Shown in pieces: positions 29,946 to 39,178 of a stretch of 64,000 nucleotides of DNA; the stretch's first letter is position 1, and each line of letters opens with the position of its first letter. The translations under genes were made by a program, and so were the position numbers. This DNA is from Stentor coeruleus (Eukaryota > Ciliophora > Heterotrichea > Heterotrichida > Stentoridae). A model generated the notes under the pieces. The model made no database searches and was not told the origin of the DNA. It saw only the letters and a program-made list of their open reading frames with translations. Location of the stretch: NCBI GenBank assembly GCA_001970955.1, contig MPUH01000154.1, positions 29,424 through 93,423 of the forward strand. Direction: 5' to 3'.

Positions 29946-31382
29946 ATGTCAAACCTTTCATGCTACCGAATCATTCGTCCTCTAGGTGGAGGAACATTCG
30001 GAAGAGTCAAGTGTAATATCCATACAGTAGCCCGACATCTGATAACCTCAGCCTTAGTTGCAATTAAAGTGCTAAACAAAGCTGAAATCAAAAGCAAAAA
30101 CCTTTACCTAAAAGTCAAACGCGAAATCAAAATCCTTCGAAGTTTCCATCATCCCAACATAATCCGCTTATATGATATTGTCGAGTCTTCAAATAGCCTT
30201 CTTATAGTAATGGAATTTCTTCCTGGCGGCGAGCTTTACAACATAATTGAGCAACATCGTCTTTCAGAAGACCAAGTGAGAAGTTATTTCCTACAGATTC
30301 TCTCAGGTCTAGAGTATATCCATACTCAAGGATACGCACACAGGGATATCAAGCCAGAAAATCTGATGTTAGATCAAGAAAACAAGGTCAAAATCGGGGA
30401 TTTCGGCTTGAGTAACGTCCTTAAACAAGGAGATTTCCTTAAAACCCAGTGTGGGTCTCCAAATTATGCAGCACCTGAAGTTATATCTGGAGAAAAATAC
30501 TGCGGAAGTGAAGTTGATGTTTGGAGCCTTGGAGTTGTTTTATATGCTTTAGTTGCTAGAGAACTTCCTTTTGATGACCCTTCAATACCTGCATTATTTG
30601 CTAGAATCAAAAGTGGTAGTTATAAATTCCAACATCACTTTTCAGATAGCCTAAAAGATCTAATAGCTAGAATGCTAAACATAGACCCTATAGCTAGAAT
30701 CACAATACCTCAAATCAAAAAACATAATTGGCTTAAAACTTCACCTTTATATGAGATAAGCCTTAGCTGTACAGAACAAATACGTAAATTGTATCACAAT
30801 TTAGACTTGTGTAGAAAAGTTTTATATCATTCTTTAGAATATCAAGAGTTTAGGAATATGTCATATGATCAAGCTGAAGGGATTATAAAAAAAAGACAAA
30901 ATAGTGATAGATATGATGGTGAAGGTGATGATATTTCTACTACTTATAATATATTATTGGATATTGAGTTACAGAGTAGGAAAATTGAGATTGAGAAAAC
31001 TTTGATGAGAAGAGAACCTGTGTTTAAACAAGCAAATTTACAGAGTTTGAGTGAAAGGACTACGGCAGGATCTTCGCAGATTAGTGATTTTGATGATAGG
31101 AACCCACCTTTGAATTGGGTTTATGGGTTCAGGTCGAATTTACAGTATTGCTACCTTTCTATAAAACTCTTTGAATCTTTTAGGAGTATTGGACTTAGCT
31201 GGAAAACTCATTCCAAGTCCACGTTGATGCTGAAAGGAAATAATATTAAGTTCCGAGTGATTTTCTATAAATTTGAAGATGTTATTGTCATTGATTTTAC
31301 TTTGAGGAAAGGGTCTGTTGTGCACTTTTTTGAAGTTTTAAACAAGGTTTATACTTATATATATAAATTCACTCACATTTAA
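29946..31382 (+). CDS. AMPK/SNF1-type kinase alpha subunit
   Basis: Encodes 478 residues. The kinase domain is at about 6-263: LGGGTFGRVK loop, VAIKVLNK, HRDIKPENLML, KIGDFGLSNV, and LKTQCGSPNYAAPE with the activation-loop Thr equivalent to AMPK Thr172. This loop (T-x-CGSPNYAAPE) is typical of SNF1/AMPK. The C-terminal 90 residues (NWVYGFRSNLQYCYL, LGLSWK-like segment) resemble the AMPK alpha C-terminal/KA1-like domain that binds the beta subunit. The linker is short, so an autoinhibitory or UBA segment is not obvious. Expected to act in energy sensing when assembled with beta and gamma subunits, which are not in this window. Confidence 0.9.
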   Translation: MSNLSCYRIIRPLGGGTFGRVKCNIHTVARHLITSALVAIKVLNKAEIKSKNLYLKVKREIKILRSFHHPNIIRLYDIVESSNSLLIVMEFLPGGELYNIIEQHRLSEDQVRSYFLQILSGLEYIHTQGYAHRDIKPENLMLDQENKVKIGDFGLSNVLKQGDFLKTQCGSPNYAAPEVISGEKYCGSEVDVWSLGVVLYALVARELPFDDPSIPALFARIKSGSYKFQHHFSDSLKDLIARMLNIDPIARITIPQIKKHNWLKTSPLYEISLSCTEQIRKLYHNLDLCRKVLYHSLEYQEFRNMSYDQAEGIIKKRQNSDRYDGEGDDISTTYNILLDIELQSRKIEIEKTLMRREPVFKQANLQSLSERTTAGSSQISDFDDRNPPLNWVYGFRSNLQYCYLSIKLFESFRSIGLSWKTHSKSTLMLKGNNIKFRVIFYKFEDVIVIDFTLRKGSVVHFFEVLNKVYTYIYKFTHI

Positions 31383-33002
31383 GTCATAGCTAATTATTCG
31401 AGGATTTACAAGGGAATCAGATGGAGTTTAGAAGTTCTAATGGATTGTTTTTGATAGGAAATAATGAGATAAGGATTTTTTTTGCGGAGATCGTTTAATG
31501 TTTGTTTAATATTTTATGGTGGGTGTTAGGGTGTTAAAGATTTTGAAGGAAATTTTTTTATGGGGTTAATTTAAGATGATGTGTATTTATGTAAATTTTA
31601 GTTGGAAGATTTTTTAAATTTGGGAATTNGTTTGTTTAATATTTTATGGTGGGTGTTAGGGTGTTAAAGATTTTGAAGGAAATTTTTTTATGGGGTTAGA
31701 GTTAATTTAAGATGATGTGTATTTATGTAAATTTTAGTTGGAAGATTTTTTAAATTTGGGAATTTTAATGCAGGCAAGTTCTGAATAGTTAGTGAGAATT
31801 TATTGATTTTTAAGATATTTCGTAGTTTTTGATTATGATAATGATAAATAATACTATAGAGAATTAATTTATAACCTTTAATAAAGACTATTGGGTTGTT
31901 AGGGAAGTATAGATAAAGGAGAACTGTTTATTAGTTATAGTCTATCTGTCACAGTGAGAATCCAAACCTCCATTTAATTATATGAGTAGATTAATTCAAA
32001 TATATATTTTTCCTTTAGATTTTGTTTGTAAAAAGTAAGCAATACAGTAACATTATTTCTAATAAAACTAATTTTAGAAATAATAGAATGATTCAATTTT
32101 TATAAAATATTAGATACAAGAAAAACTTATATGATAATAAAATCTTAGTTTACAAATTATAATTATTATATATAAAGATAATTATTTATTAGCTTCACTT
32201 AAGTTATCCTTCTTTTTTATTCTTGTGATAATTGATGCATATAATAAAATTTGCGCTAAAATCTAACCTTATATATATTACATATCAATGCCAATTATAA
32301 ATACTTATTAAAATTGGGGTTTTAAGCCAGTCTTAATATATTTACAACAATAAATCACTTCTAATCTTGAAAATAATTTCAATATTCTCATCATTCACTT
32401 ATCTATTCAAAATACTAACATTAATAACTGCAAAAATAATAAAAATATGCTAATCATCACATACAAACTAACTTATATCATCTCATCTTAGTTTCAACAA
32501 CTGTAAGTAAAAACAATAACTCCAAAAACATATTTCTACAATAATATCAGATATCTCATCATATAAAAAACCATCCTTTTCTATCTTATAAAAAAAAATC
32601 TTCTAATCAGCACAATCATAAACTTCTCCCAAACAAACTCTCCTCTTTACCCACAAAACATCTATAATCACACACAAATCCTATCAAACAAAGCTTTTTT
32701 ATTAAATAATCCATCTTAACCATTACAAAATTCCCCAACACATCCACATCTTTTCATGAACCCTAATTCTAAATTCCACTACTTTTTTATCTCACCTAAT
32801 CAACCACTTCTTTAAAATCTAAAATATCATCTAAAACTAGCCTTTTAATCCAACAAAATCTTTCATCTACATAATCTTTAATTTTAATTTTTTCATCCTA
32901 AAACCTCAACATTACTTTCTCATAATTTCCAATAAAATCCTTTTTGTAAATCTCTTTCACAAAACTCAAATTTTACCCATTCCATCTAAAATCTATTACA
33001 AA
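31383..33002. other. Intergenic region with gap duplication
   Basis: 1.6 kb. The first 400 bp after the kinase stop are strikingly G-rich and C-poor and contain the duplication at N 31629. The last 450 bp, before poly(A) polymerase, are C-rich and almost G-free. No gene was found. Confidence 0.4.
31500..31764. repeat. Assembly-gap duplication around N at 31629, with 6-bp indel
   Basis: 31500-31628 and 31630-31764 are the same sequence except for a 6-bp insertion in the second copy. An indel between haplotypes would explain why the assembler did not merge them. Confidence 0.88.
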
Positions 33003-34631
33003 ATGTCAATAGTAGACACCAGTGTAGTTGACGCTAGCTTTCCATCAAACGAAGACATAGCTCTCAACACCCAACTGAATTCTCTTCTCTTAGCCCTCGA
33101 CAACTTCGAAAGCGAAGAAGAAAGCCAACGTAGGAAAGTCGTCCTTGAGAAAATCTCAGAACTTTTCCGTGACTGGTGCTATCAAAAAATCCTCAAAAAA
33201 CCCGGTATGAATAAAGAAACGGCCCAGTCTGCAGGTGGGAAAATCTTTACATTCGGATCTTATCGTTTAGGTGTTCATGGTCCAGGTACAGATATTGATA
33301 TTTTATGTGTCTCTCCCAGGTATATAACCCGAGAAGAATTTGAAAGGGACATGTTTGAAGTCCTGAAAAAGCAGCCTTGTGTATCAAAGATCACAGGAGT
33401 TTTCAAAACTAAAGTCCCTTTAATCAAAATGATCTTTGATAATGTGCCAATTGACTTACTTTATGCATGTTTAGGTGGTTATGATCGAATAGGTGAAGAT
33501 ATGAAAGATTTGATGGATGATAATGTTATAAGTCGATGTGATGAAAAAACTACTTTAAGTTTGAATGGCCCAAGGAATACTGATACGACATTATCTTTGG
33601 TCCCAAATCTGGATAATTTTAGAACAACGTTAAGGGTCATAAGGCTCTGGGCTAATCGTAGAGGAGTTTATTCGAATGTACTTGGGTTTCCTGGAGGAGC
33701 AGCTTGGAGTATTATGGTAGCAAAAGTTTGTAAAATGTACCCAAATTATCTACCTAGTCAATTGGTTAGGAAGTTTTTTATGGTTTATGATATGTGGGAC
33801 TGGAATCAGACTGTGTTTTTGAAACAAGTTGAACAAATGACTGTAAATAATAATGAACCTGGGCTTATGATGGTTATGACTCCAGCTTTTCCTAGCTTTA
33901 ATTCTACATATACTGTAAACAAGCATAGTAAACAAGCTATTTGTGATGAATTCCATTTAGCAAATAATGTAACTAGTATGATTGAAGAAGGCAGCTCTGG
34001 GTGGGATGATCTTTTCGAACCTTTGGATTTTTTTGCCCAGTTTAGACACTTTATTAGAGTAGAAATCCTTGCTACTACTGCTAGTGAGTTTGAAAATTGG
34101 AGTGGGTTTATATTAAGCAAACTTAGAATTCTGTTTTATGAGAATCTTGATATGCTTAAACCTCCACCTTATGTTCGTGTATATCCTGAAGATATACCTT
34201 TATCAGACCCGAAATTCCCTTACGCCGTTGCCTACTACGCAGGTCTGAAATTCTTCAAGCAAACCACAGCAGAGACCAGCCGCAGCGTCGATCTTCGTAT
34301 CCCCGTCTTCAGATTCATCGACTCTATCAACAAAATGCGTCGCGAGAACGGATATAATGTTAACAAAACCCATCTTCGGGTGAAATTCCTAGCAAAAGAC
34401 GATCTTTCTAAAGAACTCTCCAAAATGCCAAATTTAAACATAAAAAGACGATTTAGAAGTTTTGATAGCACAGTCGACCCAGAAAAGAAACAGAAACTTG
34501 AAGGTGAAGATAAAAACCTTAACTCAGAAAACCTCCCAGTTCCTATTGTAATGAGTGTGCCAGTGATTCCTCAATCATCTTGTCCTCAAAAAAAGCTCAC
34601 ATTTAACTTCAAAAATAAAGGCACTAATTGA
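33003..34631 (+). CDS. PAP: Canonical poly(A) polymerase
   Basis: Adds poly(A) tails to cleaved nuclear mRNA. Of 542 residues, the nucleotidyltransferase motif is at about 85-102, FGSYRLGVHGPGTDIDIL, with the G-S and the D-x-D metal-binding aspartates. The third aspartate lies in PIDLLYA (about 150). The central domain (LRVIRLWANRRGVYSNVLG, FPGGAAWSIMVAKVCKMYP) and the RNA-binding domain (FFAQFRHFIRVEILA, HLRVKFLA) follow the standard PAP order. The C-terminal tail is short, basic and low complexity (RRFRSFDST, EKKQKLEGE). It ends in TGA, the only TGA stop I saw in this window. A segment at about 34210-34370 has unusually GC-rich codons. A 100-aa gene starts 38 bp downstream. Confidence 0.95.
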   Translation: MSIVDTSVVDASFPSNEDIALNTQLNSLLLALDNFESEEESQRRKVVLEKISELFRDWCYQKILKKPGMNKETAQSAGGKIFTFGSYRLGVHGPGTDIDILCVSPRYITREEFERDMFEVLKKQPCVSKITGVFKTKVPLIKMIFDNVPIDLLYACLGGYDRIGEDMKDLMDDNVISRCDEKTTLSLNGPRNTDTTLSLVPNLDNFRTTLRVIRLWANRRGVYSNVLGFPGGAAWSIMVAKVCKMYPNYLPSQLVRKFFMVYDMWDWNQTVFLKQVEQMTVNNNEPGLMMVMTPAFPSFNSTYTVNKHSKQAICDEFHLANNVTSMIEEGSSGWDDLFEPLDFFAQFRHFIRVEILATTASEFENWSGFILSKLRILFYENLDMLKPPPYVRVYPEDIPLSDPKFPYAVAYYAGLKFFKQTTAETSRSVDLRIPVFRFIDSINKMRRENGYNVNKTHLRVKFLAKDDLSKELSKMPNLNIKRRFRSFDSTVDPEKKQKLEGEDKNLNSENLPVPIVMSVPVIPQSSCPQKKLTFNFKNKGTN

Positions 34632-34669
34632 TTATTTTATTCCTTCTAATTTGTATATAAAGTCTATAA

Positions 34670-34972
34670 ATGGAAAATTTAAGCCTAAGCCAAAACTTGT
34701 CAAAAGAGCTTTTTTCATTGACAAAGTCACATTTAGACTTATCAAGAGAGACGAAAATTGATGAGGATTTTATAAGATTAGGTCATGAAGCTTTGGAAAT
34801 GTCTAGGGAGATACATGAAGGATTAGAAAAAACTCATGAGGAAATCAAAGAGAAATATAGAGATTTAGATGTTTTGGGAACTGTTAGGGTTATTGAAAGC
34901 ATGTGGGAGGAGATTATGGGGATTGATAGATTGATATCAGAAGATCATTTTAAGATTAGGACGATTTATTAG
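34670..34972 (+). CDS. Small coiled-coil protein, 100 aa
   Basis: A short ORF with ATG and TAG, 38 bp after the poly(A) polymerase stop and on the same strand. It is acidic and helical (EALEMSREIHEGLEKTHEEI), with no membrane segment or recognised domain, and predicted entirely alpha-helical with heptad-like spacing. The density of charged residues and the intact frame suggest a real gene. The very small spacer raises the question of a shared transcript with the polymerase, but ciliate genes are normally monocistronic and short intergenic regions are common. I do not recognise it. Confidence 0.65.
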   Translation: MENLSLSQNLSKELFSLTKSHLDLSRETKIDEDFIRLGHEALEMSREIHEGLEKTHEEIKEKYRDLDVLGTVRVIESMWEEIMGIDRLISEDHFKIRTIY

Positions 34973-35111
34973 AATATATAATATTTTAGAGATGAAGAAG
35001 TGTGAAAACTTAAGATTTTAATACAATTTCATACAATTTTTACTTTTAAGTTAGTATTGTATATAAAATTGATACTAATTACTATAATGAAAAGTCAAAA
35101 ATATTACAATC

Positions 35112-36566
35112 TTAACTCCTGTTTTCTCTAAAAAACAAATCACAAAACTCTTCAAAATCCACAACCCCATCCCCATTCCTATCACATTCTTTCATAATCT
35201 CATTCCAAACACTCTCTTCATAAATCTCTTCATCCTGCAAAATCGCTTTAATTTCCTTAGCCGAAATCTTTCCAGACCTTTCCATATCAAACTTATTAAA
35301 CGCAGCTTTCAAATTCCCTTTCGTCGAAATAATCGAATCACTAACACAAGCTTTAAGAAACTCTGTATAATTAATAAAGCCAGTATTCCTTCTATCTAAT
35401 TTAGTCATAATCCCCGTAACTTCTTCTTCAGATTTTTCATTACCAAAAAACCGACAATAATATAAACTAAGTTCATCTTTACTGATTTTCCCATCTGAGT
35501 TTTTATCAATAGCCCTAAAAATTTCCTTAAGTTCTTTAGTTTCAGCAAGAGTTGTACATTGGGTAACAATAAAAGTTCTCACAGCTTCTTTTAATTTATT
35601 ATTATTGTTAAAAGCTTTTAATGCAGTCAAAGTACTAGTATAAGCTTCTTTACAAGGTGAAGGAATTTCAATATTTGCTATCCAAGGATGTTTTAAAGCT
35701 TGTGCTGCTGTCATTCTAAAACTTTCAGGACATAAGAGTTTTAATATAAAATCTCGGGATTCCATAGAGTTTTGTAGCCAAATAGTTTGATTAAAGATTA
35801 TACTTTGGGTTTGGATACTTTTTACTATATCCACATCGGAATCTCCATCAAATGGTGGCTCACCACATAGGATCATATATGTTAATACACCACAACTCCA
35901 CATATCACATTTTTCAGTATATTTTTCATTTATAACTTCTGGTGAAATATAATAAACTGTACCTGCTGCTTCTTTAAGATATGAACCTGGGATGAATTTT
36001 GTCGCAATACCAAAATCGATAAGTTTTATACTAGGGGATAAAGGAGCTTCTTCAAATAAAATATTTTCTGGCTTGATGTCTCTATGAGCGATTGTGTTTT
36101 CATGAAGATAAGCTAAGGCGGAAAGAAGCTGTTTTATAATATTTGCTGCTTCGAATTCACTGAAGCTGTTTTGTTTTAGGATATATTCATAGAGTTCACC
36201 ACCTTCGCATTTTTCCATGATTAGATAGATTTTGTTCGAATCTTCGAAATACTCGAACATACGGATTATATTTGGATGATCAAGATTTTTTAAGATGCTG
36301 ATTTCGTTTCTGATCTTTTCTTGTTGGATTTTGGGGATGTTTTTTCTAAAAACTTTCATAGCACGTTGATGATTTGTTTCTTTATGGGTAACTAAGCGAA
36401 CTTCACCGTATGTCCCAGTGCCTATAATATTTCCGATTTTGTATACCTCTAAGAGTTGTTGGGTACTTTCTTTTACAAAAGTTTGTGCGGTTATTTTTAG
36501 GGTCTTTCTGGCTGTCTCAATGTCGATTGTCCTTGTAGTAGTGGCTCTTGAGCAGCATATACCCAT
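35112..36566 (-). CDS. Calcium-dependent protein kinase (CDPK) with four EF-hands
   Basis: The frame opens upstream to 36734, but the likely start is the ATG at 36566, giving 484 residues beginning MGICCSRATT. That is a classic myristoylation/palmitoylation N-terminus. The kinase domain (about 40-300) has IGTGTYGEVRL, AMKVFRK, HRDIKPENILF, LIDFGIA and GTVYYISPE. After a junction region come four EF-hands with good 12-residue loops: DKNSDGKISKDE, DRRNTGFINYTE, DMERSGKISAKE and DRNGDGVVDFEE. Loop 2 is the weakest (R/T at ligand positions). CDPKs are activated when Ca2+ binds the EF-hands and are typical of plants and alveolates. N-acylation would place it on plasma or ciliary membrane. Convergent with the small gene at 34670. 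Confidence 0.94.
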   Translation of the reverse strand: MGICCSRATTTRTIDIETARKTLKITAQTFVKESTQQLLEVYKIGNIIGTGTYGEVRLVTHKETNHQRAMKVFRKNIPKIQQEKIRNEISILKNLDHPNIIRMFEYFEDSNKIYLIMEKCEGGELYEYILKQNSFSEFEAANIIKQLLSALAYLHENTIAHRDIKPENILFEEAPLSPSIKLIDFGIATKFIPGSYLKEAAGTVYYISPEVINEKYTEKCDMWSCGVLTYMILCGEPPFDGDSDVDIVKSIQTQSIIFNQTIWLQNSMESRDFILKLLCPESFRMTAAQALKHPWIANIEIPSPCKEAYTSTLTALKAFNNNNKLKEAVRTFIVTQCTTLAETKELKEIFRAIDKNSDGKISKDELSLYYCRFFGNEKSEEEVTGIMTKLDRRNTGFINYTEFLKACVSDSIISTKGNLKAAFNKFDMERSGKISAKEIKAILQDEEIYEESVWNEIMKECDRNGDGVVDFEEFCDLFFRENRS

Positions 36567-36981
36567 AGTATAAATTTTAATAGATTTAAATAAGGTGTAT
36601 TGTGTACTAGTATGAATTGAGATATTTTTGAATATATTAAGGAGTGGCAATTGGAGTTTTTTATTGAGGAAATCATGAATTTGAAAGTTCGCAATTTTAA
36701 GATTAGTTTTTGTAGGCTGGCTTAAATAAATCATGTAATATGAAAAATAATATTTTCGACTTAGTTTGAGAGTAAAAAAGCTTTTTTAAGCACTGCTGGG
36801 TTTTTTATTTTAAAAAAACTATGGAAATATTATTAAATTAATCAACTAGCAATAAAAATACAAAACCATTTTGGCTTAACAAATTCGATATAAGGACAAT
36901 ATTTTACCAAAATTTCAAAAGAAAGGTTTAAGGTTATATGATTAAATAGGAGAAGATAATAAAAATTTTTTTTAGACGAAA
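36567..36981. promoter_or_regulatory. Divergent region between CDPK and Rab
   Basis: 415 bp upstream of both genes if the CDPK starts at 36566. The CDPK frame remains open to 36734, but this stretch (HDFLNKKLQLPLLNI) has no domain and lies before an acylation-type start. No other feature was seen. Confidence 0.35.
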
Positions 36982-37722
36982 ATGAATGAAGATTTTGACT
37001 ATTTATACAAAACTTTACTTATAGGCGATAGCAGAGTAGGAAAGACTTCAATATTAACTAGATATATTGATAATACTTATTCTGATGANTGTATAATTTT
37101 ATCTTAAAAAAAATATGATTTTTATATAAACACAATAAAAAAAAATCAGAACTCTATATAAATTATGTATTTTTAATACAATTAATATAGAATATTAACT
37201 AGATATATTGATAATACTTATTCTGATGAGTGCAAAGCAACAATAGGTGCGGATTTAATAATTTCTATTATCAAACATAACTCTGAAATATTGAAATTAC
37301 AACTATGGGACACATCAGGACAAGATCGATTTAAAAGTATTGCTTTATCTTATTGCCGTAAAGCAGATGGTATTTTTATTGTTTATGATGTGACAAATCG
37401 TGTTAGTTTTACAAATGTGATGAAATGGTATGAGGAAACAGCTAATTACCTACCTGAAACAACAGTACGGTTTCTTATTGGTAATAAATGTGATATGACT
37501 AGTCCTTCTCGAGTCGTTTCATATGAAGAAGCATCGAATTTAGCGAATTTACTTGGGATTGAATATTTTGAAACATCAGCTAAGAACTCGATAAATATAG
37601 AAAATATTTTTAACCGATTTGCCGGAATGATTTTTACAAAGTCAACTCTTAATTCGGGAATAGTCAAATTTCCTAAAGCAATCCCACAAGATAATGTAGT
37701 AAGTAAAAGCGATTGTTGTTAG
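36982..37722 (+). CDS. Rab family small GTPase, interrupted by gap and 101-bp AT-rich insert
   Basis: Printed sequence breaks after codon 36 at N 37089. Removing one 39-bp copy, the N and a 101-bp insert (141 nt in all) restores 199 residues from the ATG at 36982. G-motifs are complete: GDSRVGKTS (P-loop), ATIGAD (switch I Thr), WDTSGQDRF (switch II), GNKCD and ETSAK. The C-terminal SDCC is a double-cysteine prenylation site. It belongs to the Rab group of vesicle-traffic GTPases, and I cannot name the subfamily with confidence. WDTSGQDRF in place of WDTAGQERF is a mild variant. The TBC (3596) and DENN (26396) genes encode regulator types for such proteins, but pairing is not implied. Confidence 0.88.
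37050..37229. repeat. Direct repeat flanking N 37089 and a 101-bp AT-rich segment
   Basis: The 39 bases at 37050-37088 recur at 37191-37229. Unlike the other gap duplications, 101 bp (37090-37190) of non-coding-like, AT-rich sequence lie between the N and the second copy. Confidence 0.85.
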
Positions 37723-38191
37723 TAATTAATATATTTTTCCATCAAGAATTGTATAAAAATAGGAGATATATATTGATGTATGTATTATACTCACACATTT
37801 TATATATAGCATAACATAATATAATAGTTTAATATATACTTAAACTAAATCTAGATTGTATTTTATATATAAAATATTAGTAACTTCTATAGTAATATCT
37901 AATATACTTAAACGATTTGCATCCAGCATAATAAACAACATAAACACTTCATTAAAAATCATATAATACCTCACGTTTATAAAAACCATAACTCCTATCA
38001 TAATCAATACTAAAATTCGTTTTTTTCCTCTTAATCATATCATATTCACACAAATTCTAATACTTCAAAACCTTATTCCTAAAACTTTTACCATAAAAAA
38101 AACATTTACCTTCCTCACCCATCAAAAAAAACTTATCATTTAACTAAAAATAAAATCTTCAAATCTAACCTAAATATACTAACTTCGTATA
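37723..38191. other. Intergenic region
   Basis: 469 bp. Very AT-rich with TATATA stretches in the first half, becoming C-rich and G-poor before the gene at 38192. Nothing else was seen. Confidence 0.35.
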
Positions 38192-39052
38192 ATGATTTCC
38201 CCTAATGTCTTTACACCTTCACAAAGCCCATCTTTTCTAAAAACAATCTACCCATCAAACCTCACAACCTTTACAAACAAAAAACCAATTTCCCCCGAAC
38301 TCTCAAAAGCAGAAAGTGCCCTACCTCCAGTTAAAGAAATAAAAAAAGCTTTAGAAACAAACAATTCTGGTTTCCTCAAAACCAAAACAATTTTCCTCAA
38401 TTTCACTGGGAAAAACGATTTATCCCAATCCCCAAAGCATATCCGAGTCCCAAAACACCGTAATGATACTGATATAAAATATTCATACCGCAATCATATC
38501 TCAAATAATAGTACTAAATACAACAAACAATTACGTCTATTTAATCCTCCAATTGCTATAGAAAAAGATTACTTCAATAGTAAAATCAAAAAAACTGTTA
38601 AGAAATACTTTCATATAAGAAGAACATCATTAGGGAATAATTTTAATGCTTATGAAATGATGAATGATAAATCTAGGAAAATATCTCCTGATGTTTTTAG
38701 AGGTAAAGAAAAACAACCGATAATATTTTTTGATGGGGATGATAAGAATGAAGGAAGTAAAGAAATCGGGTTTATTGATAAAAAGTCATCGAAAAAATTT
38801 GTTTTTGTTAGTTTTCAAGATTTGGTACAGACACCTGATAGGATGAAGGATTTTATGATGAAAGGACCGAAAAAAAATAAGGAGTATGGGAAAATTGGTG
38901 GTGAGAAAAGAAGTTCTAGGAAAGTGGATCAAGGGTTACAAACAGATGGGGAGTATTTTTGTAGTGAAAATGATAGTATACAGAACCCATTGAGTAAGAT
39001 GACGATGTATGAGATTGAAGATAATAAATCTGAGTCAAATGATGGGTTTTAA
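38192..39052 (+). CDS. Hypothetical disordered protein, 286 aa
   Basis: The ORF runs from the ATG at 38192 to a TAA. The product is basic and rich in Ser, Lys, Asn and Pro, with no signal peptide, membrane helix or domain I recognise. One short ordered-looking stretch is KKFVFVSFQDLVQTPDRM near residue 205. A C-terminal segment VDQGLQTDGEYF resembles the 'QTD' motif seen in many ciliate cytoskeletal proteins. Similar text (KEVQTDWN) occurs near the C-terminus of the DENN protein and EMQTEIEE in the EF-hand protein, so this may be a short linear motif. Codons at the 5' end are C-rich and at the 3' end G-rich, as in genuine genes of this window. Confidence 0.68.
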   Translation: MISPNVFTPSQSPSFLKTIYPSNLTTFTNKKPISPELSKAESALPPVKEIKKALETNNSGFLKTKTIFLNFTGKNDLSQSPKHIRVPKHRNDTDIKYSYRNHISNNSTKYNKQLRLFNPPIAIEKDYFNSKIKKTVKKYFHIRRTSLGNNFNAYEMMNDKSRKISPDVFRGKEKQPIIFFDGDDKNEGSKEIGFIDKKSSKKFVFVSFQDLVQTPDRMKDFMMKGPKKNKEYGKIGGEKRSSRKVDQGLQTDGEYFCSENDSIQNPLSKMTMYEIEDNKSESNDGF

Positions 39053-39178
39053 TTGATGATTTGATATAGTTTTTCTATTAATAATTATTAAATAATAAAG
39101 TTTTGTAGGTTTATTTGAATGAATAAAGAGAAAACTAAAATGTTTCTAAGAGAAATTAAAAAACTTCATAATCATTTA

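Noticed and set aside
36567-36734. Longer CDPK with 56 extra N-terminal residues
   Set aside because: The extension has no domain and precedes an MGICCS start typical of acylated CDPKs. Kept only as an alternative.
37090-37190. 101-bp insert read as an intron of the Rab gene
   Set aside because: It is flanked by duplicated coding sequence and an N, and introns here are 15 nt.
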